Positions 35,134-44,324 of a DNA stretch of 64,000 bases are shown piece by piece. How positions within the stretch are numbered: position 1 is the stretch's first letter; each line of letters opens with the position of its first letter. Source of the DNA: Streptococcus sanguinis SK49 (GTDB lineage Bacteria; Bacillota; Bacilli; Lactobacillales; Streptococcaceae); the NCBI RefSeq assembly GCF_000212815.1, contig NZ_GL890986.1:404289-468288 (forward strand). Reading direction: 5' to 3'. Under the pieces are notes generated by a model. That model saw only the letters and a program-made list of their open reading frames with translations. It had not been told where the DNA came from and did not search any database. A program made the translations under genes and the position numbers.

Positions 35134-36228
35134 TTATTTATCCAAATCCCTGACATATTGGTCGACTGCTAGGATGGCACCTGCAATGTCAGAAGCTGAA
35201 ATCTCAAATGGCATCTGATGAATGGTTTCGCCCTCAATCGTCGCTTGCTGACCAACTTTGAGCAAGTCTTCATAGCTGGCATTTTCTAAATGCATTTCTT
35301 TCAGAGTTGTCGGCATACCAATCTTTTGATAGAAGCGGATATATTTTTCCAATTCTTCTTTAGGTCGGTTTTCTAAGAAGAGTTGGGCCAAGGTTCCATA
35401 GGCAACTTTTTCTCCGTGGGTCAGGTGATGAATATCGCCTGTGAGAGCTGTAAAGCCGTTGTGGATAGCATGGGCTGCTGCTAAACCGCCGCTCTCAAAG
35501 CCGACGCCACTGAGAAGGGTATTAGCTTCAATGATATTTTCCAGAGCTGGGGTCACGACTTTTGCTTCACAGGCTGCAATAGCCTGCAGGCCATCTGCAA
35601 ACAGTGTTTCTTCACACTTTTTCGCAATTGCTACACCAGCTAGACTCTGTCTTTGTCCCAACATGGTAGTGCCATTTTTTTGCTGGACAGCACGCGCCTC
35701 TACCCAAGTCGCTAAACCATCTGCAATCCCAGAAGCCAGAAGCCGTTTTGGCGCTCCAGCAATCACTTTCGTATCCACCAAGACGAGTTCAGGATTTTTA
35801 CTATAGAAAATATACTTTTCAAAGGCGCCGTCTTCTGTATAGATAACAGAAAGTGCTGAGGTTGGGGCATCTGTAGAGGCAATGGTTGGCGCAATGACCA
35901 CAGGACGTCCTAGTATGTCCGCAATGGCCTTCGCACTGTCAATGGTTTTTCCACCGCCTAGACCAATAACCAGGTCTGCTCCGTCTTTTTCAGCCAGAGC
36001 AACGACCCGATCAATTTCAGCATCAGAAGCTTCTCCGTTAAAAGCGACATGCAGCACATGAAAGCCATAACGGGTAAGGTAGTCATTGAACTTTTCCCCA
36101 ACAATCTGGTAAACCATATCATCACAAAGCAAGACTGGATGGCTGCCTAACTGAAGAATCTGTTTTGCATTTTCAAACAGGGCATTTTCTCCCTGAATAT
36201 AACGAGACGGGCTTGCAAAAATTCTCAT
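35134..36228 (-). CDS. gldA: Glycerol/hydroxyacetone dehydrogenase GldA
   Basis: The 364-aa iron-type alcohol dehydrogenase family enzyme interconverts glycerol and dihydroxyacetone and also reduces hydroxyacetone to 1,2-propanediol. The NAD motif GLGGGKTIDSAK is present, and the zinc ligands are the Asp in GIADGLATW and the His residues in AAHAIHNG and HLTHGEKVA. It is the last gene of the cluster after the aldolase and the glycyl radical enzyme. That context favours removal of hydroxyacetone or a similar ketone over growth on glycerol (inference). Confidence 0.93.
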   Translation of the reverse strand: MRIFASPSRYIQGENALFENAKQILQLGSHPVLLCDDMVYQIVGEKFNDYLTRYGFHVLHVAFNGEASDAEIDRVVALAEKDGADLVIGLGGGKTIDSAKAIADILGRPVVIAPTIASTDAPTSALSVIYTEDGAFEKYIFYSKNPELVLVDTKVIAGAPKRLLASGIADGLATWVEARAVQQKNGTTMLGQRQSLAGVAIAKKCEETLFADGLQAIAACEAKVVTPALENIIEANTLLSGVGFESGGLAAAHAIHNGFTALTGDIHHLTHGEKVAYGTLAQLFLENRPKEELEKYIRFYQKIGMPTTLKEMHLENASYEDLLKVGQQATIEGETIHQMPFEISASDIAGAILAVDQYVRDLDK

Positions 36229-36275
36229 AGAACACCTCTTTCATTTATTCATAAATAGAGCATTAAATATGCCTT

Positions 36276-36944
36276 TTAAATGCATTCCTGACTGTGAATT
36301 GCTGACCAGTCAGCAGCAAAGTCATCTACTGCCTTAGCGATAGACGGCATGGCAAAGGCTGCTGCAAAGACATCAGGTCCTGCTGTAATAGCTTGAGCCC
36401 CATCAGCAAAAGCACGATTGATTTGACCGACATTCTTAAAGGAAGCTGCCAATATTTTGCTGGTGGAATGATCCCGCTCAATCGCCTGAGCCAGCTGGCT
36501 GATGACAGCATCTGAATCAATATTGAGATTTTCCATGCGGTTATAGTAAGGAGCAAGGTAATCAGCCCCTGCTTCAATGGCTAATAGCCCTTGAAAGGTT
36601 GTATAAATGGCTGTCGCTGTAATCTTGTAACCTTCTGGTTTAAGAGTTTTGATAGCTGCCAGCCCAGCCGGTGTGACCGGAACTTTAATGTAGACAGCAT
36701 TGCCGCATTTTTTTCGAATTTCAGCAGCATCTTTCAAGATTCCCTCATAATCCTTGGCAACAACCTGCACATGGATAGATGGACCTTCTCCTATGATTTC
36801 CCGAACGGCGCGAATCCGTTCAAAGAAATTTATTTTTCCTTCTTTTTTTGCGATGGTCGGATTAGAAGTCACTCCCGCCAAGGGGAGGACTTCCGACCAT
36901 TTTTTTATCTCCTCTAAATTTAAGGTATCAAGCATGAATTCCAT
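36276..36944 (-). CDS. Fructose-6-phosphate aldolase / transaldolase-like (FSA, TalC)
   Basis: The 222-aa small transaldolase-family TIM barrel has Schiff-base Lys87 in [11 protein letters not shown]. The N-terminus has [11 protein letters not shown], typical of FSA. FSA enzymes cleave ketose-6-phosphates, including 1-deoxy-fructose-6-P, to glyceraldehyde-3-P plus a ketone. It lies 14 nt downstream of the glycyl radical enzyme gene and upstream of gldA, the order also known from E. coli pflD-fsaB-gldA and from pneumococci. Confidence 0.92.
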   Translation of the reverse strand: MEFMLDTLNLEEIKKWSEVLPLAGVTSNPTIAKKEGKINFFERIRAVREIIGEGPSIHVQVVAKDYEGILKDAAEIRKKCGNAVYIKVPVTPAGLAAIKTLKPEGYKITATAIYTTFQGLLAIEAGADYLAPYYNRMENLNIDSDAVISQLAQAIERDHSTSKILAASFKNVGQINRAFADGAQAITAGPDVFAAAFAMPSIAKAVDDFAADWSAIHSQECI

Positions 36945-36958
36945 AAATTGGACCTCTT

Positions 36959-39400
36959 TTACAATGTGTGCTCCGTACGTCCAATAATATCATCTTGTGT
37001 CGCCTTGGAAAGCACATTGAAGAAAGCAGAGTAGCCTGCAACGCGAACAATCAAATCGCGGTGTTTTTCAGGATGCTTCTGAGCATCAATCAAGGTTTCC
37101 CGAGAAACGACATTGTATTGGATATGATAGCCATGCAGACGGTTAAAGAATGTACGAAGCAAGGCAATAAGTTTCACTTTATCTTCTTCCTTAGACAGGG
37201 TCTGAGGATTGACTTTTTGATTGAGCAGAACGCCTCCTACGATTTCGTCTGTCGGTAATTTGGAAACAGATTTCAATACAGAGGTCGGGCCGTTCTTGTC
37301 CATATTGTGGGATGGAGAGCAGCCTTCAGCGAGCGGTGTTCCGGCATTGCGGCCATCTGGTGTCGCCAAGGTACCGCGACCTTGACCTACATTGGCTGAA
37401 ATAGAAGATGTTCCAGAGTATCGGATACCGCCAATTGGACCGCGGCCATAACGGGTATTTGGATATTTAGCGATTTCATCCACATAAATATCATAAGCAT
37501 CTGTCACTAGCTTATCTGCGTAATCATCATCATTACCATATTTTGGTGCATCATGAATCAGCATCTCTTGAATTTCTTTACCACGCTCACCTGCATAGTC
37601 CGTTTCAAGTGCATGCCAGAGTTCAGCCGGAGTCAGCCTGCCTTCCTCAAAGACCAGCTTTTTGATAGCCGCCAATGAGTCTGATAGATTGGCAATACCG
37701 ACTTGAAGACCGGAAATATAGTCATAGACAGCTCCGCCCTCTTTCAAATGCTTACCGCGTCCGATACAGTCATCTGTCAAAGCTGAGCAGAGGATATCCG
37801 GCACTTCTCTTTCAAGAGACAGGTCAATAGAATTTTCCACGATGACACTCATGCGGGTCAAATGGCGCAAGGTCTTGTCCCAAGCCGTTTGCAGCTCAGC
37901 AAAGCTCTTCATATCTTTAAAATGACCGAAGCTTGGTGCAAAGCGCTTGCCAGATGCTGGATCAATTCCATCGTTCATAGTAATCAGGAGTACCTTAGGG
38001 AAGTTCATGTAGCTCATGCCTGTACAACGGTAGCCCCATTTACCAGGCACAGCAGTTTCCACACAGCCGATAGCACTGTAATCGTATGCATCTTCTTCCA
38101 AAACGCCTTTGGCGATAAAGGACGGAATGATGATTTCATCATTATTGAAAGCCGGCATACCGAAACCAAGCTTCATGACTTCGATACACTCATTCATAAA
38201 GCGAGCATCTAAGCCTGCATGATAGCGAACAGTCAGATTCGGCTGAGGAAGATGAGTTTGAGCTACAGATTTCAAGACAAGGTAGGAAAGTGGGTTGACT
38301 GCATCTCTCTTATCTCTCGTTTGGCCACCGATTGTCACATTTTGATAAAGGGGACTGCCCGCAGATGAGAATGTGTGGGCCTGGCTGCGCACTTTATTAA
38401 TGGTAATCGTCTTAATCCAGAGATTGGTTAAGCGTTCTACAATGCTAGCCTCTGTCTCACGTCCAGCTTCCAAATCCGCCTTGACATAAGGATACATGTA
38501 CTGGTCAAAGCGTCCATAAGAGAGTGAATGTCCGTTGGACTCAATCTGAAGGATACACTGGATAAACCAAACAGACTGAACAGCTTCAGCAAAGGTTGAT
38601 GCTGGCTCGTACGGCACTTTAGAACAGATTCTAGCGATTTCTAAGAGCTCTTGACGGCGCTTAGGCTCTGCTTTTTCAGCAAGCTGATTGGCCAAGGCCA
38701 CAAAACGCTCCGCATAAGCTTTCACAGCATCTACTACGATGAAAATGGAATCATAGAAGTGGTATTTGTCAAGACTAGCCGGATCGGTCAAATCCAAGGC
38801 TTCCTTAGCTGCGCGAGCTTTTTCTTCAAAACCTTTCAGTCCATAGGCCAAGAGTTTTTGATAGTTGACCGCCAAGTGGGCGTCCCCAGAGTTCATCTTT
38901 CCTTCCATACCAAAGAAGCCAGTTTCCATATAAACCTGAACTTCCTCTGGAAGTAAAGCTCCAGCTCTCGCACGGAGGTTATTGTTTTCCCAGAAAGGAG
39001 CGATGCTGCGGAGCTGCTCTTTGGTTTCCTCTGTAATGTAGAAGACGTCTCCGTCCCGCTTCTCAAAAAGATCTAGTTCATTGAGTACAAACTCTAAAGT
39101 ATACTCTGGGAAGATAGGCGCGTCTTTATTAGATGAAGCCTGATTGCCGACGATCATCGTTTCATCTTCGATATAAAGCGTCATATTTTCCAAAATCTCT
39201 TTGAGCATATAAGCACGTTTCAACACATTTGGTTTTTCCTTATGCTTATCATAAGCCTTGGTAGCTAAGACAGCGCGCTCTGCATCAATATAGGGCTTTT
39301 TATTTAAAACATCTTCCCGATACTTATCCATCCGCTCTGTTAAGCTGCCAAAATAGGCTGTTTTTATTGTTGTTTTTTCTACTTCTTTTACTTGGATCAT
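36959..39400 (-). CDS. Glycyl radical enzyme, PflD/YbiW type (C-O lyase-like), not a true pyruvate formate-lyase
   Basis: The 813-aa protein has the glycyl-radical loop RVAGYSAFF near the C-terminus (radical Gly789) and the active-site Cys446 in GCVE. The C-x-E pair (Cys446, Glu448) is typical of dehydratases and C-O lyases; pyruvate formate-lyase has Cys-Cys instead. The often-used label formate acetyltransferase is therefore probably wrong. E. coli PflD and YbiW were reported to open 1,5-anhydrohexitol-6-phosphates to 1-deoxy-fructose-6-P. The same aldolase and GldA partners are present here. It has its own promoter at 39448-39476. Confidence 0.88.
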   Translation of the reverse strand: MIQVKEVEKTTIKTAYFGSLTERMDKYREDVLNKKPYIDAERAVLATKAYDKHKEKPNVLKRAYMLKEILENMTLYIEDETMIVGNQASSNKDAPIFPEYTLEFVLNELDLFEKRDGDVFYITEETKEQLRSIAPFWENNNLRARAGALLPEEVQVYMETGFFGMEGKMNSGDAHLAVNYQKLLAYGLKGFEEKARAAKEALDLTDPASLDKYHFYDSIFIVVDAVKAYAERFVALANQLAEKAEPKRRQELLEIARICSKVPYEPASTFAEAVQSVWFIQCILQIESNGHSLSYGRFDQYMYPYVKADLEAGRETEASIVERLTNLWIKTITINKVRSQAHTFSSAGSPLYQNVTIGGQTRDKRDAVNPLSYLVLKSVAQTHLPQPNLTVRYHAGLDARFMNECIEVMKLGFGMPAFNNDEIIIPSFIAKGVLEEDAYDYSAIGCVETAVPGKWGYRCTGMSYMNFPKVLLITMNDGIDPASGKRFAPSFGHFKDMKSFAELQTAWDKTLRHLTRMSVIVENSIDLSLEREVPDILCSALTDDCIGRGKHLKEGGAVYDYISGLQVGIANLSDSLAAIKKLVFEEGRLTPAELWHALETDYAGERGKEIQEMLIHDAPKYGNDDDYADKLVTDAYDIYVDEIAKYPNTRYGRGPIGGIRYSGTSSISANVGQGRGTLATPDGRNAGTPLAEGCSPSHNMDKNGPTSVLKSVSKLPTDEIVGGVLLNQKVNPQTLSKEEDKVKLIALLRTFFNRLHGYHIQYNVVSRETLIDAQKHPEKHRDLIVRVAGYSAFFNVLSKATQDDIIGRTEHTL

Positions 39401-39447
39401 TTGGCTACAACCTTTCTTATGAAATTCAATTTATTTCTTTCGTAACT

Positions 39448-39523
39448 ATTGTAACATGCAAAATCCTAGAATTCAATCATTTATAGGCGATTACAGAATT
39501 AAAGATTTTTTGCACATTTGTGC
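39448..39523 (-). promoter_or_regulatory. Promoter of the glycyl radical enzyme gene with upstream palindrome
   Basis: TTGAAT (39471-39476) and TACAAT (39448-39453) are 17 nt apart. GCACATTTGTGC (39512-39523) is centred about 76 bp upstream of the predicted start site, suiting an activator. Confidence 0.7.
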
Positions 39524-39568
39524 CATCTGAGCCAAGAAACTTTTGTGTTTTTATTCATCAAAATCAGA

Positions 39569-40870
39569 TTATTCTTCATTTTTCAATTCGTTATTGTAGG
39601 CAATCTTATCCTGAAACTTCACAAATGGGAAATAGACAAAGGCGGACATGGCTAAGATGACAATTTGAATGACTGCCCCTTGCCAGCCAGCGACCATAAA
39701 GCCAGAAATGATAGCCGGCGTACTCCAAGGCAAAGTCACACCTGCGAATGGCTGCATAAAGCCGACCGCAATCGCCATGTAGACAATCAAAGCAGCCAGA
39801 ACCGGTACCAAAACAAAGGGCAGGAACATGACCGGATTCATCACAATCGGAAAACCAAAGACAACTGGCTCGTTGACATTAAAGATTGCCGGGAAAGCAG
39901 CAACTTTCCCCAGAGCCTTATACTGTTTGGACTTGGCAGCAAAGAGCATGGCCACGACCACTCCGAAAGTAATACCGGATCCCGATAAGATAAGAAAACT
40001 ATCCAAGAACTGTTGGGTCACAATATGAGCGCCTTGACTAACGGACAGCTTATCTGCAGCAAGCAGGGCCTTATTGGCATCTAGATTTGACAGTAGCAAA
40101 GCTGTTACGACACCATTAACAACGGACTGACCGTGGACGCCGAACCACCACAGGAAAGAAATAAAGAAAGCAATACCGATAGCTCCATACAGAGAGCCTG
40201 TCAGACCTTGCAGAGGCACCTGAATGACATCGTAAATCATCTCAATAAAGGTACCGCCACCTGTCACTATCTTGGCAATAATATAAACAAGCATTGACAG
40301 CAAGAAAATAACGAAAGCAGGAATCATGGCTTCAAACTGCTTGGCAATCGCTTGAGGAACTTGCTCTGGCATTTTGATGACAATATGCTTTTGAATGAAA
40401 ATCGTATAGATACTGCCAACTGCCAAACCAATAAGAATGGCCCCAATGATTCCTTGACCGCCAAACCAGACCTTGGCAATCGCATCTGCAATCGCTTCAC
40501 CCTTTTCTGGTATGTAGGAGGATTTCAAAAGGATAAAGAAAGAAGAAAGAGACAACACCCCTGCCGGCAGAGGCTCTACACCACTGTTCTTAGCATAAGA
40601 ATAGCCAATTGAAAAACAGGAAATCAGCCCCATAATGGCAAAGGTACCTGAATAAACCTGCATAAACGGTTCTGTCCAGTCAGCCCCAAACACACCAGCA
40701 ATGGCTTGATTTAGACCTTCAAACGGCAATTGCCCTACAATCAAGAATAGACTTCCCACAACTGTAAGGGGCAAAATTGCCAACATACCATCTTTTAAGG
40801 CGATAATCCCGCGCATATTGACAAACTTCATAATCGGCGCAATGATTTTTTGAGTATCCACTTTAGACAT
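39569..40870 (-). CDS. PTS EIIC, lactose/cellobiose (Lac) family
   Basis: The 433-aa CelB-type membrane permease starts MSKVDTQKIIAPIMKFVNMRG and contains NEPVVFGFPIVMNP, the signature of the Lac-family EIIC substrate site. It follows EIIB and EIIA in the same operon and brings in and phosphorylates the substrate used by the glycyl radical enzyme. The natural substrate is unproven; an anhydrohexitol is the working guess. Confidence 0.92.
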   Translation of the reverse strand: MSKVDTQKIIAPIMKFVNMRGIIALKDGMLAILPLTVVGSLFLIVGQLPFEGLNQAIAGVFGADWTEPFMQVYSGTFAIMGLISCFSIGYSYAKNSGVEPLPAGVLSLSSFFILLKSSYIPEKGEAIADAIAKVWFGGQGIIGAILIGLAVGSIYTIFIQKHIVIKMPEQVPQAIAKQFEAMIPAFVIFLLSMLVYIIAKIVTGGGTFIEMIYDVIQVPLQGLTGSLYGAIGIAFFISFLWWFGVHGQSVVNGVVTALLLSNLDANKALLAADKLSVSQGAHIVTQQFLDSFLILSGSGITFGVVVAMLFAAKSKQYKALGKVAAFPAIFNVNEPVVFGFPIVMNPVMFLPFVLVPVLAALIVYMAIAVGFMQPFAGVTLPWSTPAIISGFMVAGWQGAVIQIVILAMSAFVYFPFVKFQDKIAYNNELKNEE

Positions 40871-40887
40871 AACGAAGCTCCTTGATT

Positions 40888-41199
40888 TTAATGTTTATCC
40901 AACAAACTCAAAGCGAGATTTAACACTTTTTCGCCATCTAGCATACCGTAATCAGCCATCGGAATAACTGCAATCGGAGTATGGCAGCTGTCGCAAATAG
41001 CTGTAGATTTGTCCAGAGTATAAGCTACCTGCGGGCCCAATAAAGCGACATCCAGATCCGCTGCATAATCAGCCAACTTAGCCTGAGAGTAGGCTTCAAT
41101 CTCAGCTTCCAGCCCTTTTTCAGCTGCAGCTATTTTCATATTGTTGACCAACATTCCTGTTGAAAAACCTGCCGCGCAAAACAAACCAATCTTAACCAT
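40888..41199 (-). CDS. PTS EIIB, lactose/cellobiose family
   Basis: The 103-aa cytoplasmic EIIB has phospho-Cys8 in the P-loop GLFCAAGFSTGML. It transfers phosphate from the EIIA (41220-41543) to the sugar bound by the EIIC. The short gaps show a single operon. Confidence 0.92.
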   Translation of the reverse strand: MVKIGLFCAAGFSTGMLVNNMKIAAAEKGLEAEIEAYSQAKLADYAADLDVALLGPQVAYTLDKSTAICDSCHTPIAVIPMADYGMLDGEKVLNLALSLLDKH

Positions 41200-41219
41200 C
41201 TTTTCATCCTCCTGATGAT

Positions 41220-41543
41220 TTATTTTTCCCCTTGTAATTCTCTTCTCAAGTCGATGATTTCTTTGATGAGGTTAATCTCTGTAATGCTAGTCATCAAATG
41301 ATCTTGAGAATGAACAAACAGTGCTGTAATCTCTGTTTTCGTTCCTCCAGCTTCCTGAGCTAGAAACTGTGTCTGCAAGTTATGAGCCTCTAACAGCGCC
41401 TTATCTGCCAGCTCAATCTGCTCATCGCATTCTGAAAACTTACCATCTTTAGCTAGTGATAAAGCTTGATAAATATGCTGCTTGGCATCACCAGCGTCTA
41501 AGATAAGACCCATGATAATTTGATCTGCTACAATCATTTCCAT
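41220..41543 (-). CDS. PTS EIIA, lactose/cellobiose family
   Basis: The 107-aa all-helical EIIA has phospho-His78 in ALFVHSQDHLMT and Asp81 for the metal of the trimer. It is the first gene of the PTS operon, with promoter at 41625-41653. The ribosome site AGGAG is 12 nt from the first Met, so MIVADQ two codons later is not better. Confidence 0.92.
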   Translation of the reverse strand: MEMIVADQIIMGLILDAGDAKQHIYQALSLAKDGKFSECDEQIELADKALLEAHNLQTQFLAQEAGGTKTEITALFVHSQDHLMTSITEINLIKEIIDLRRELQGEK

Positions 41544-41624
41544 ATGCTACAACCGCTCCTATCTTTATAATTAACAAAAACCTGTTCTTTTGTTTGAAAG
41601 TGATTTATTTTTGTTTGTAACTAG

Positions 41625-41702
41625 AATGTATCACCTTTATCTCAGTCCGTCAATATATTATAGAACAAATTAGCTTATTTAAATTATTTTGCACATTTGT
41701 GC
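41625..41702 (-). promoter_or_regulatory. PTS operon promoter with upstream palindrome
   Basis: TTGACG (41648-41653) and TACATT (41625-41630) are 17 nt apart. GCACATTTGTGC (41691-41702), identical to the site before the glycyl radical enzyme gene, is centred about 78 bp upstream of the predicted start. The remaining gene-free sequence to 41875 shows no further feature. Confidence 0.7.
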
Positions 41703-41875
41703 AGGACAAAAACTCCCCCCATAAAGGACAGTTCTGTACAGCTGTATTCATCTGCGATTCAAAGGCACTCTATATTAGATAAGAACGATAAGCAGATTCG
41801 GCACAAAAAAGAAGCAGCAGCTATTTGCTTCTACTTCCTCATATATGCTATTTTAAGAAACCGAAACTTATCTTT

Positions 41876-42367
41876 TTATACGGCCTTCTCAATTTCCTTT
41901 GCTATTTTACTTTTCCGCAATTTCCTCTGGAGGATGTATTTCAATAAAACAGCAGGATTCAGACTGTAGGATAATTGCCATTTAAAATAATTAATCCACT
42001 CGATGACAGCAAAAAACCAAATTGCTACAGAGATTATGAAGGTGGAAAAATCACTGGAATTAAAAATGATTATCAGGGTTCCCACACCCAGTAAAATAAG
42101 GTCTAAAATCTTTAGTACCCTGTAAATCTTGCCTGTATATCTTTCAGCAAATCTTGGATTGGAAATCCTTTTTATCAAAAGCCACCAAAAAACAGAGCCC
42201 TGTATCAGAATAAAACTCAGTACAAACAAGGAGAAAGAAATAGAAATCAAAGCTCCAGTAGTAAGAATCCATCTTTTGAGCAGGAAAAAATTCAGCCAAA
42301 ATACTAGTACAGCGACTAGCTCTCCTGTGGCTAAACTAACCAATTTTTGTTTCATCGGCTTTTTCAA
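41876..42367 (-). CDS. Unknown four-helix membrane protein
   Basis: The 163-aa basic protein has about four transmembrane helices (roughly residues 12-30, 37-60, 85-105 and 108-128) and a Lys/Arg-rich tail. I do not recognise the family. It sits between the PTS operon promoter and the SorC-type regulator gene on the same strand, with over 330 nt to the PTS genes. Whether it belongs to the sugar system is unclear. A start four codons downstream (MKQKL) is possible. Confidence 0.55.
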   Translation of the reverse strand: MKKPMKQKLVSLATGELVAVLVFWLNFFLLKRWILTTGALISISFSLFVLSFILIQGSVFWWLLIKRISNPRFAERYTGKIYRVLKILDLILLGVGTLIIIFNSSDFSTFIISVAIWFFAVIEWINYFKWQLSYSLNPAVLLKYILQRKLRKSKIAKEIEKAV

Positions 42368-42468
42368 ATCAACAATCCACCTCCATACATAGCTGCAAAT
42401 CCACTATTAAAAAATAGGATTCCTAAATTTAGTTTTGGAAATCTCTTGCACCTGAGATGCCGCTACTA

Positions 42469-43440
42469 TCAAGAAGTGAAGAAACTCCTATCTCCATCCA
42501 AGTCAAGCATTTTTAGAATCGTCGCTTCATCCGTAACCAAATGATTGACATAGCCAGCTCGCAACACCGCTAAGATAGCAGCAGATTTTTGACTGCCATA
42601 GGCAAAGGCCAGACTAAGCGGCACCTTTTTCAAATTTTCCAAAGAGATGGCAATCGTTCGATTTTGCAAATGCTGGTAGACCATATCCCCTTTTTTATTA
42701 AAGAAGCGACAGCAGATTTCTCCGACAGCATCCTGACTCTCTAGAGCAAGAAAATCCTCTGAAGTCAGCATGTCCAGCCATTGACGATTTCTCGTGTCAA
42801 CCTGCCCGCCAATACCAACCACAGCCACATCTAGCTCCTGCCAGCTGCTTTTTAGATCTTCAAAATATTTAGAATCTAAAATTCCATTTGCTAGTTGCTC
42901 ATCTTCCTGAATAATCGTGGAATTCATAAAACGGCAGTCCCCATGGTATTTTCCAGCCATGCTATAGATGAGGGTGTTCACATGGTAGCGTGCATGGATA
43001 TGACTGGGACCACCTGCCAAAGGAAAGAAATGAACATTTGTCAAATGCTTGCTGCTGGAGTGCTCTACTAAAAGGCTCAAGCTCTTTCCCCAAGAAAATC
43101 CCACTTTATCATTGTCTTTAATCAGGCCGCGCAGCATACCTGCAGCAGCTTGAGCCAACCTCTCTTCCAGGTCTGCTGGAGATTCATCTACTAAGTTACT
43201 GACAATTTCTATTCCCTTGAGCCCGTATTTTTCTTTTACATAGTTTTCCAAATGGAACAAGCGGGTATCGAAATCTTCAATCTCAATCTTCACAATGCCT
43301 TCTTTTTTAGCTTCTGCCAGCATTCGGCTGATAGTGGTGCGATAAATCCCTGTCTCAGCCGCAATGTCAGACTGGCTTCTTTCTTCGATATAGTAGAGAT
43401 AAGCAATTTTTGCCAATAGTTTTTTTCTTTCATTTTTCAT
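42469..43440 (-). CDS. SorC-family sugar-responsive transcriptional regulator
   Basis: The 323-aa protein has an N-terminal helix-turn-helix (ERSQSDIAAETGIYRTTISRML, about residues 17-38) and a C-terminal sugar-phosphate-binding domain of the SorC/DeoR-like type (GFSWGKSLSLLVEH, FFPLAGGPS, VAVVGIGGQ). SorC proteins often act as activators from upstream sites. It is a good candidate for binding GCACATTTGTGC before the PTS and glycyl radical enzyme promoters. It is 16 nt from the DeoR gene. Confidence 0.9.
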   Translation of the reverse strand: MKNERKKLLAKIAYLYYIEERSQSDIAAETGIYRTTISRMLAEAKKEGIVKIEIEDFDTRLFHLENYVKEKYGLKGIEIVSNLVDESPADLEERLAQAAAGMLRGLIKDNDKVGFSWGKSLSLLVEHSSSKHLTNVHFFPLAGGPSHIHARYHVNTLIYSMAGKYHGDCRFMNSTIIQEDEQLANGILDSKYFEDLKSSWQELDVAVVGIGGQVDTRNRQWLDMLTSEDFLALESQDAVGEICCRFFNKKGDMVYQHLQNRTIAISLENLKKVPLSLAFAYGSQKSAAILAVLRAGYVNHLVTDEATILKMLDLDGDRSFFTS

Positions 43441-43456
43441 CTTATCTCCTTCTCTG

Positions 43457-44200
43457 CTAGATCAGAGTCAGTTTGATATCCGCAGCTTTCAAGCGCTCAA
43501 CAGCCTCTTTCGGAATCGCCTTGTCAGTCACCACTTGAGCAATCTGCTTGAAGCCAAATCTCTTTACCGTACCTTTTCTGGTAAACTTACTTGAGTCCGT
43601 CAAGACAATCATCTGGTCAGATGCCTCTGACATATACTGCACAACCTCACTCCGCATCAGATCCTTGCCTGTAAAGCCTAGATTTTCATCATAGCCATCT
43701 GTTCCGACAAAAGCATGTTCTACGTGGAAAAAGCGGATCATTTCCTTGAGAAGAGGCCCTACTGTCACTTGAGAATCTTTCTGAAATTCTCCGCCCAGTA
43801 AGATAATTTTACAAGAATCAGTTTGTTTTATATAATCCGCAATAAAATAAGAATTGGTAATAATCTTGACATTCTTCTTCGTCCGGCAGATTTCCTCAGC
43901 TAGCAAGGCACAGGTCGAACCTGATTCGATCATAATGGTTTCATTATCCTGAACGATTTTTGCTGCTTCCTGGGCAATTCGGCGCTTGGTATCATAATGA
44001 AAGGAAAGCCTGACATTCAGATCATCGCCGCTATTTAAAACAGCATAGCCATGCTCTCTGCGCAACAGACCTTTGGTTTCCAGCTTATCCAAGTCTTTGC
44101 GAATCGTTACTTTGGACACTTTTAAGCGGTCAGACAAAGTATTGACATCAATTCGTTCAAATTCAGATACTAATTTAACAATTTCATCTAAACGTTCCAT
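43457..44200 (-). CDS. DeoR/GlpR-family transcriptional regulator
   Basis: The 247-aa protein has the DeoR-type N-terminal winged helix (residues about 5-57, LSDRLKVSKVTIRKDLDKLE) and a DeoR C-terminal sensor (MIESGSTCALLAEEI, IITNSYFIAD, GTDGYDENLGFTG). It is divergent from the activase gene across 124 nt, so it may control that gene and itself. With the SorC protein it gives this cluster two regulators. Confidence 0.92.
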   Translation of the reverse strand: MERLDEIVKLVSEFERIDVNTLSDRLKVSKVTIRKDLDKLETKGLLRREHGYAVLNSGDDLNVRLSFHYDTKRRIAQEAAKIVQDNETIMIESGSTCALLAEEICRTKKNVKIITNSYFIADYIKQTDSCKIILLGGEFQKDSQVTVGPLLKEMIRFFHVEHAFVGTDGYDENLGFTGKDLMRSEVVQYMSEASDQMIVLTDSSKFTRKGTVKRFGFKQIAQVVTDKAIPKEAVERLKAADIKLTLI

Positions 44201-44270
44201 TCTATCACCTCTGCTATTATTGTAACAAAAGACGCCTTAAAAATAAAATAAAAATAACTTTCATTCGTAA

Positions 44271-44299
44271 TTGTTTTTCTTTCTAAAATAAGTTATAAT
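44271..44299 (+). promoter_or_regulatory. Promoter of the glycyl radical activase gene
   Basis: TTGTTT (44271-44276) and TATAAT (44294-44299) are spaced 17 nt. AAAGGAGG follows shortly before the start at 44325. Confidence 0.7.
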
Positions 44300-44324
44300 G
44301 ATTGTATCCAAAGGAGGCCTGAGT

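Noticed and set aside
36959..39400. Annotation as pyruvate formate-lyase / formate C-acetyltransferase
   Set aside because: The active site has Gly-Cys-Val-Glu rather than the Cys-Cys pair, and the aldolase, GldA and PTS neighbours fit a C-O lyase-type enzyme.
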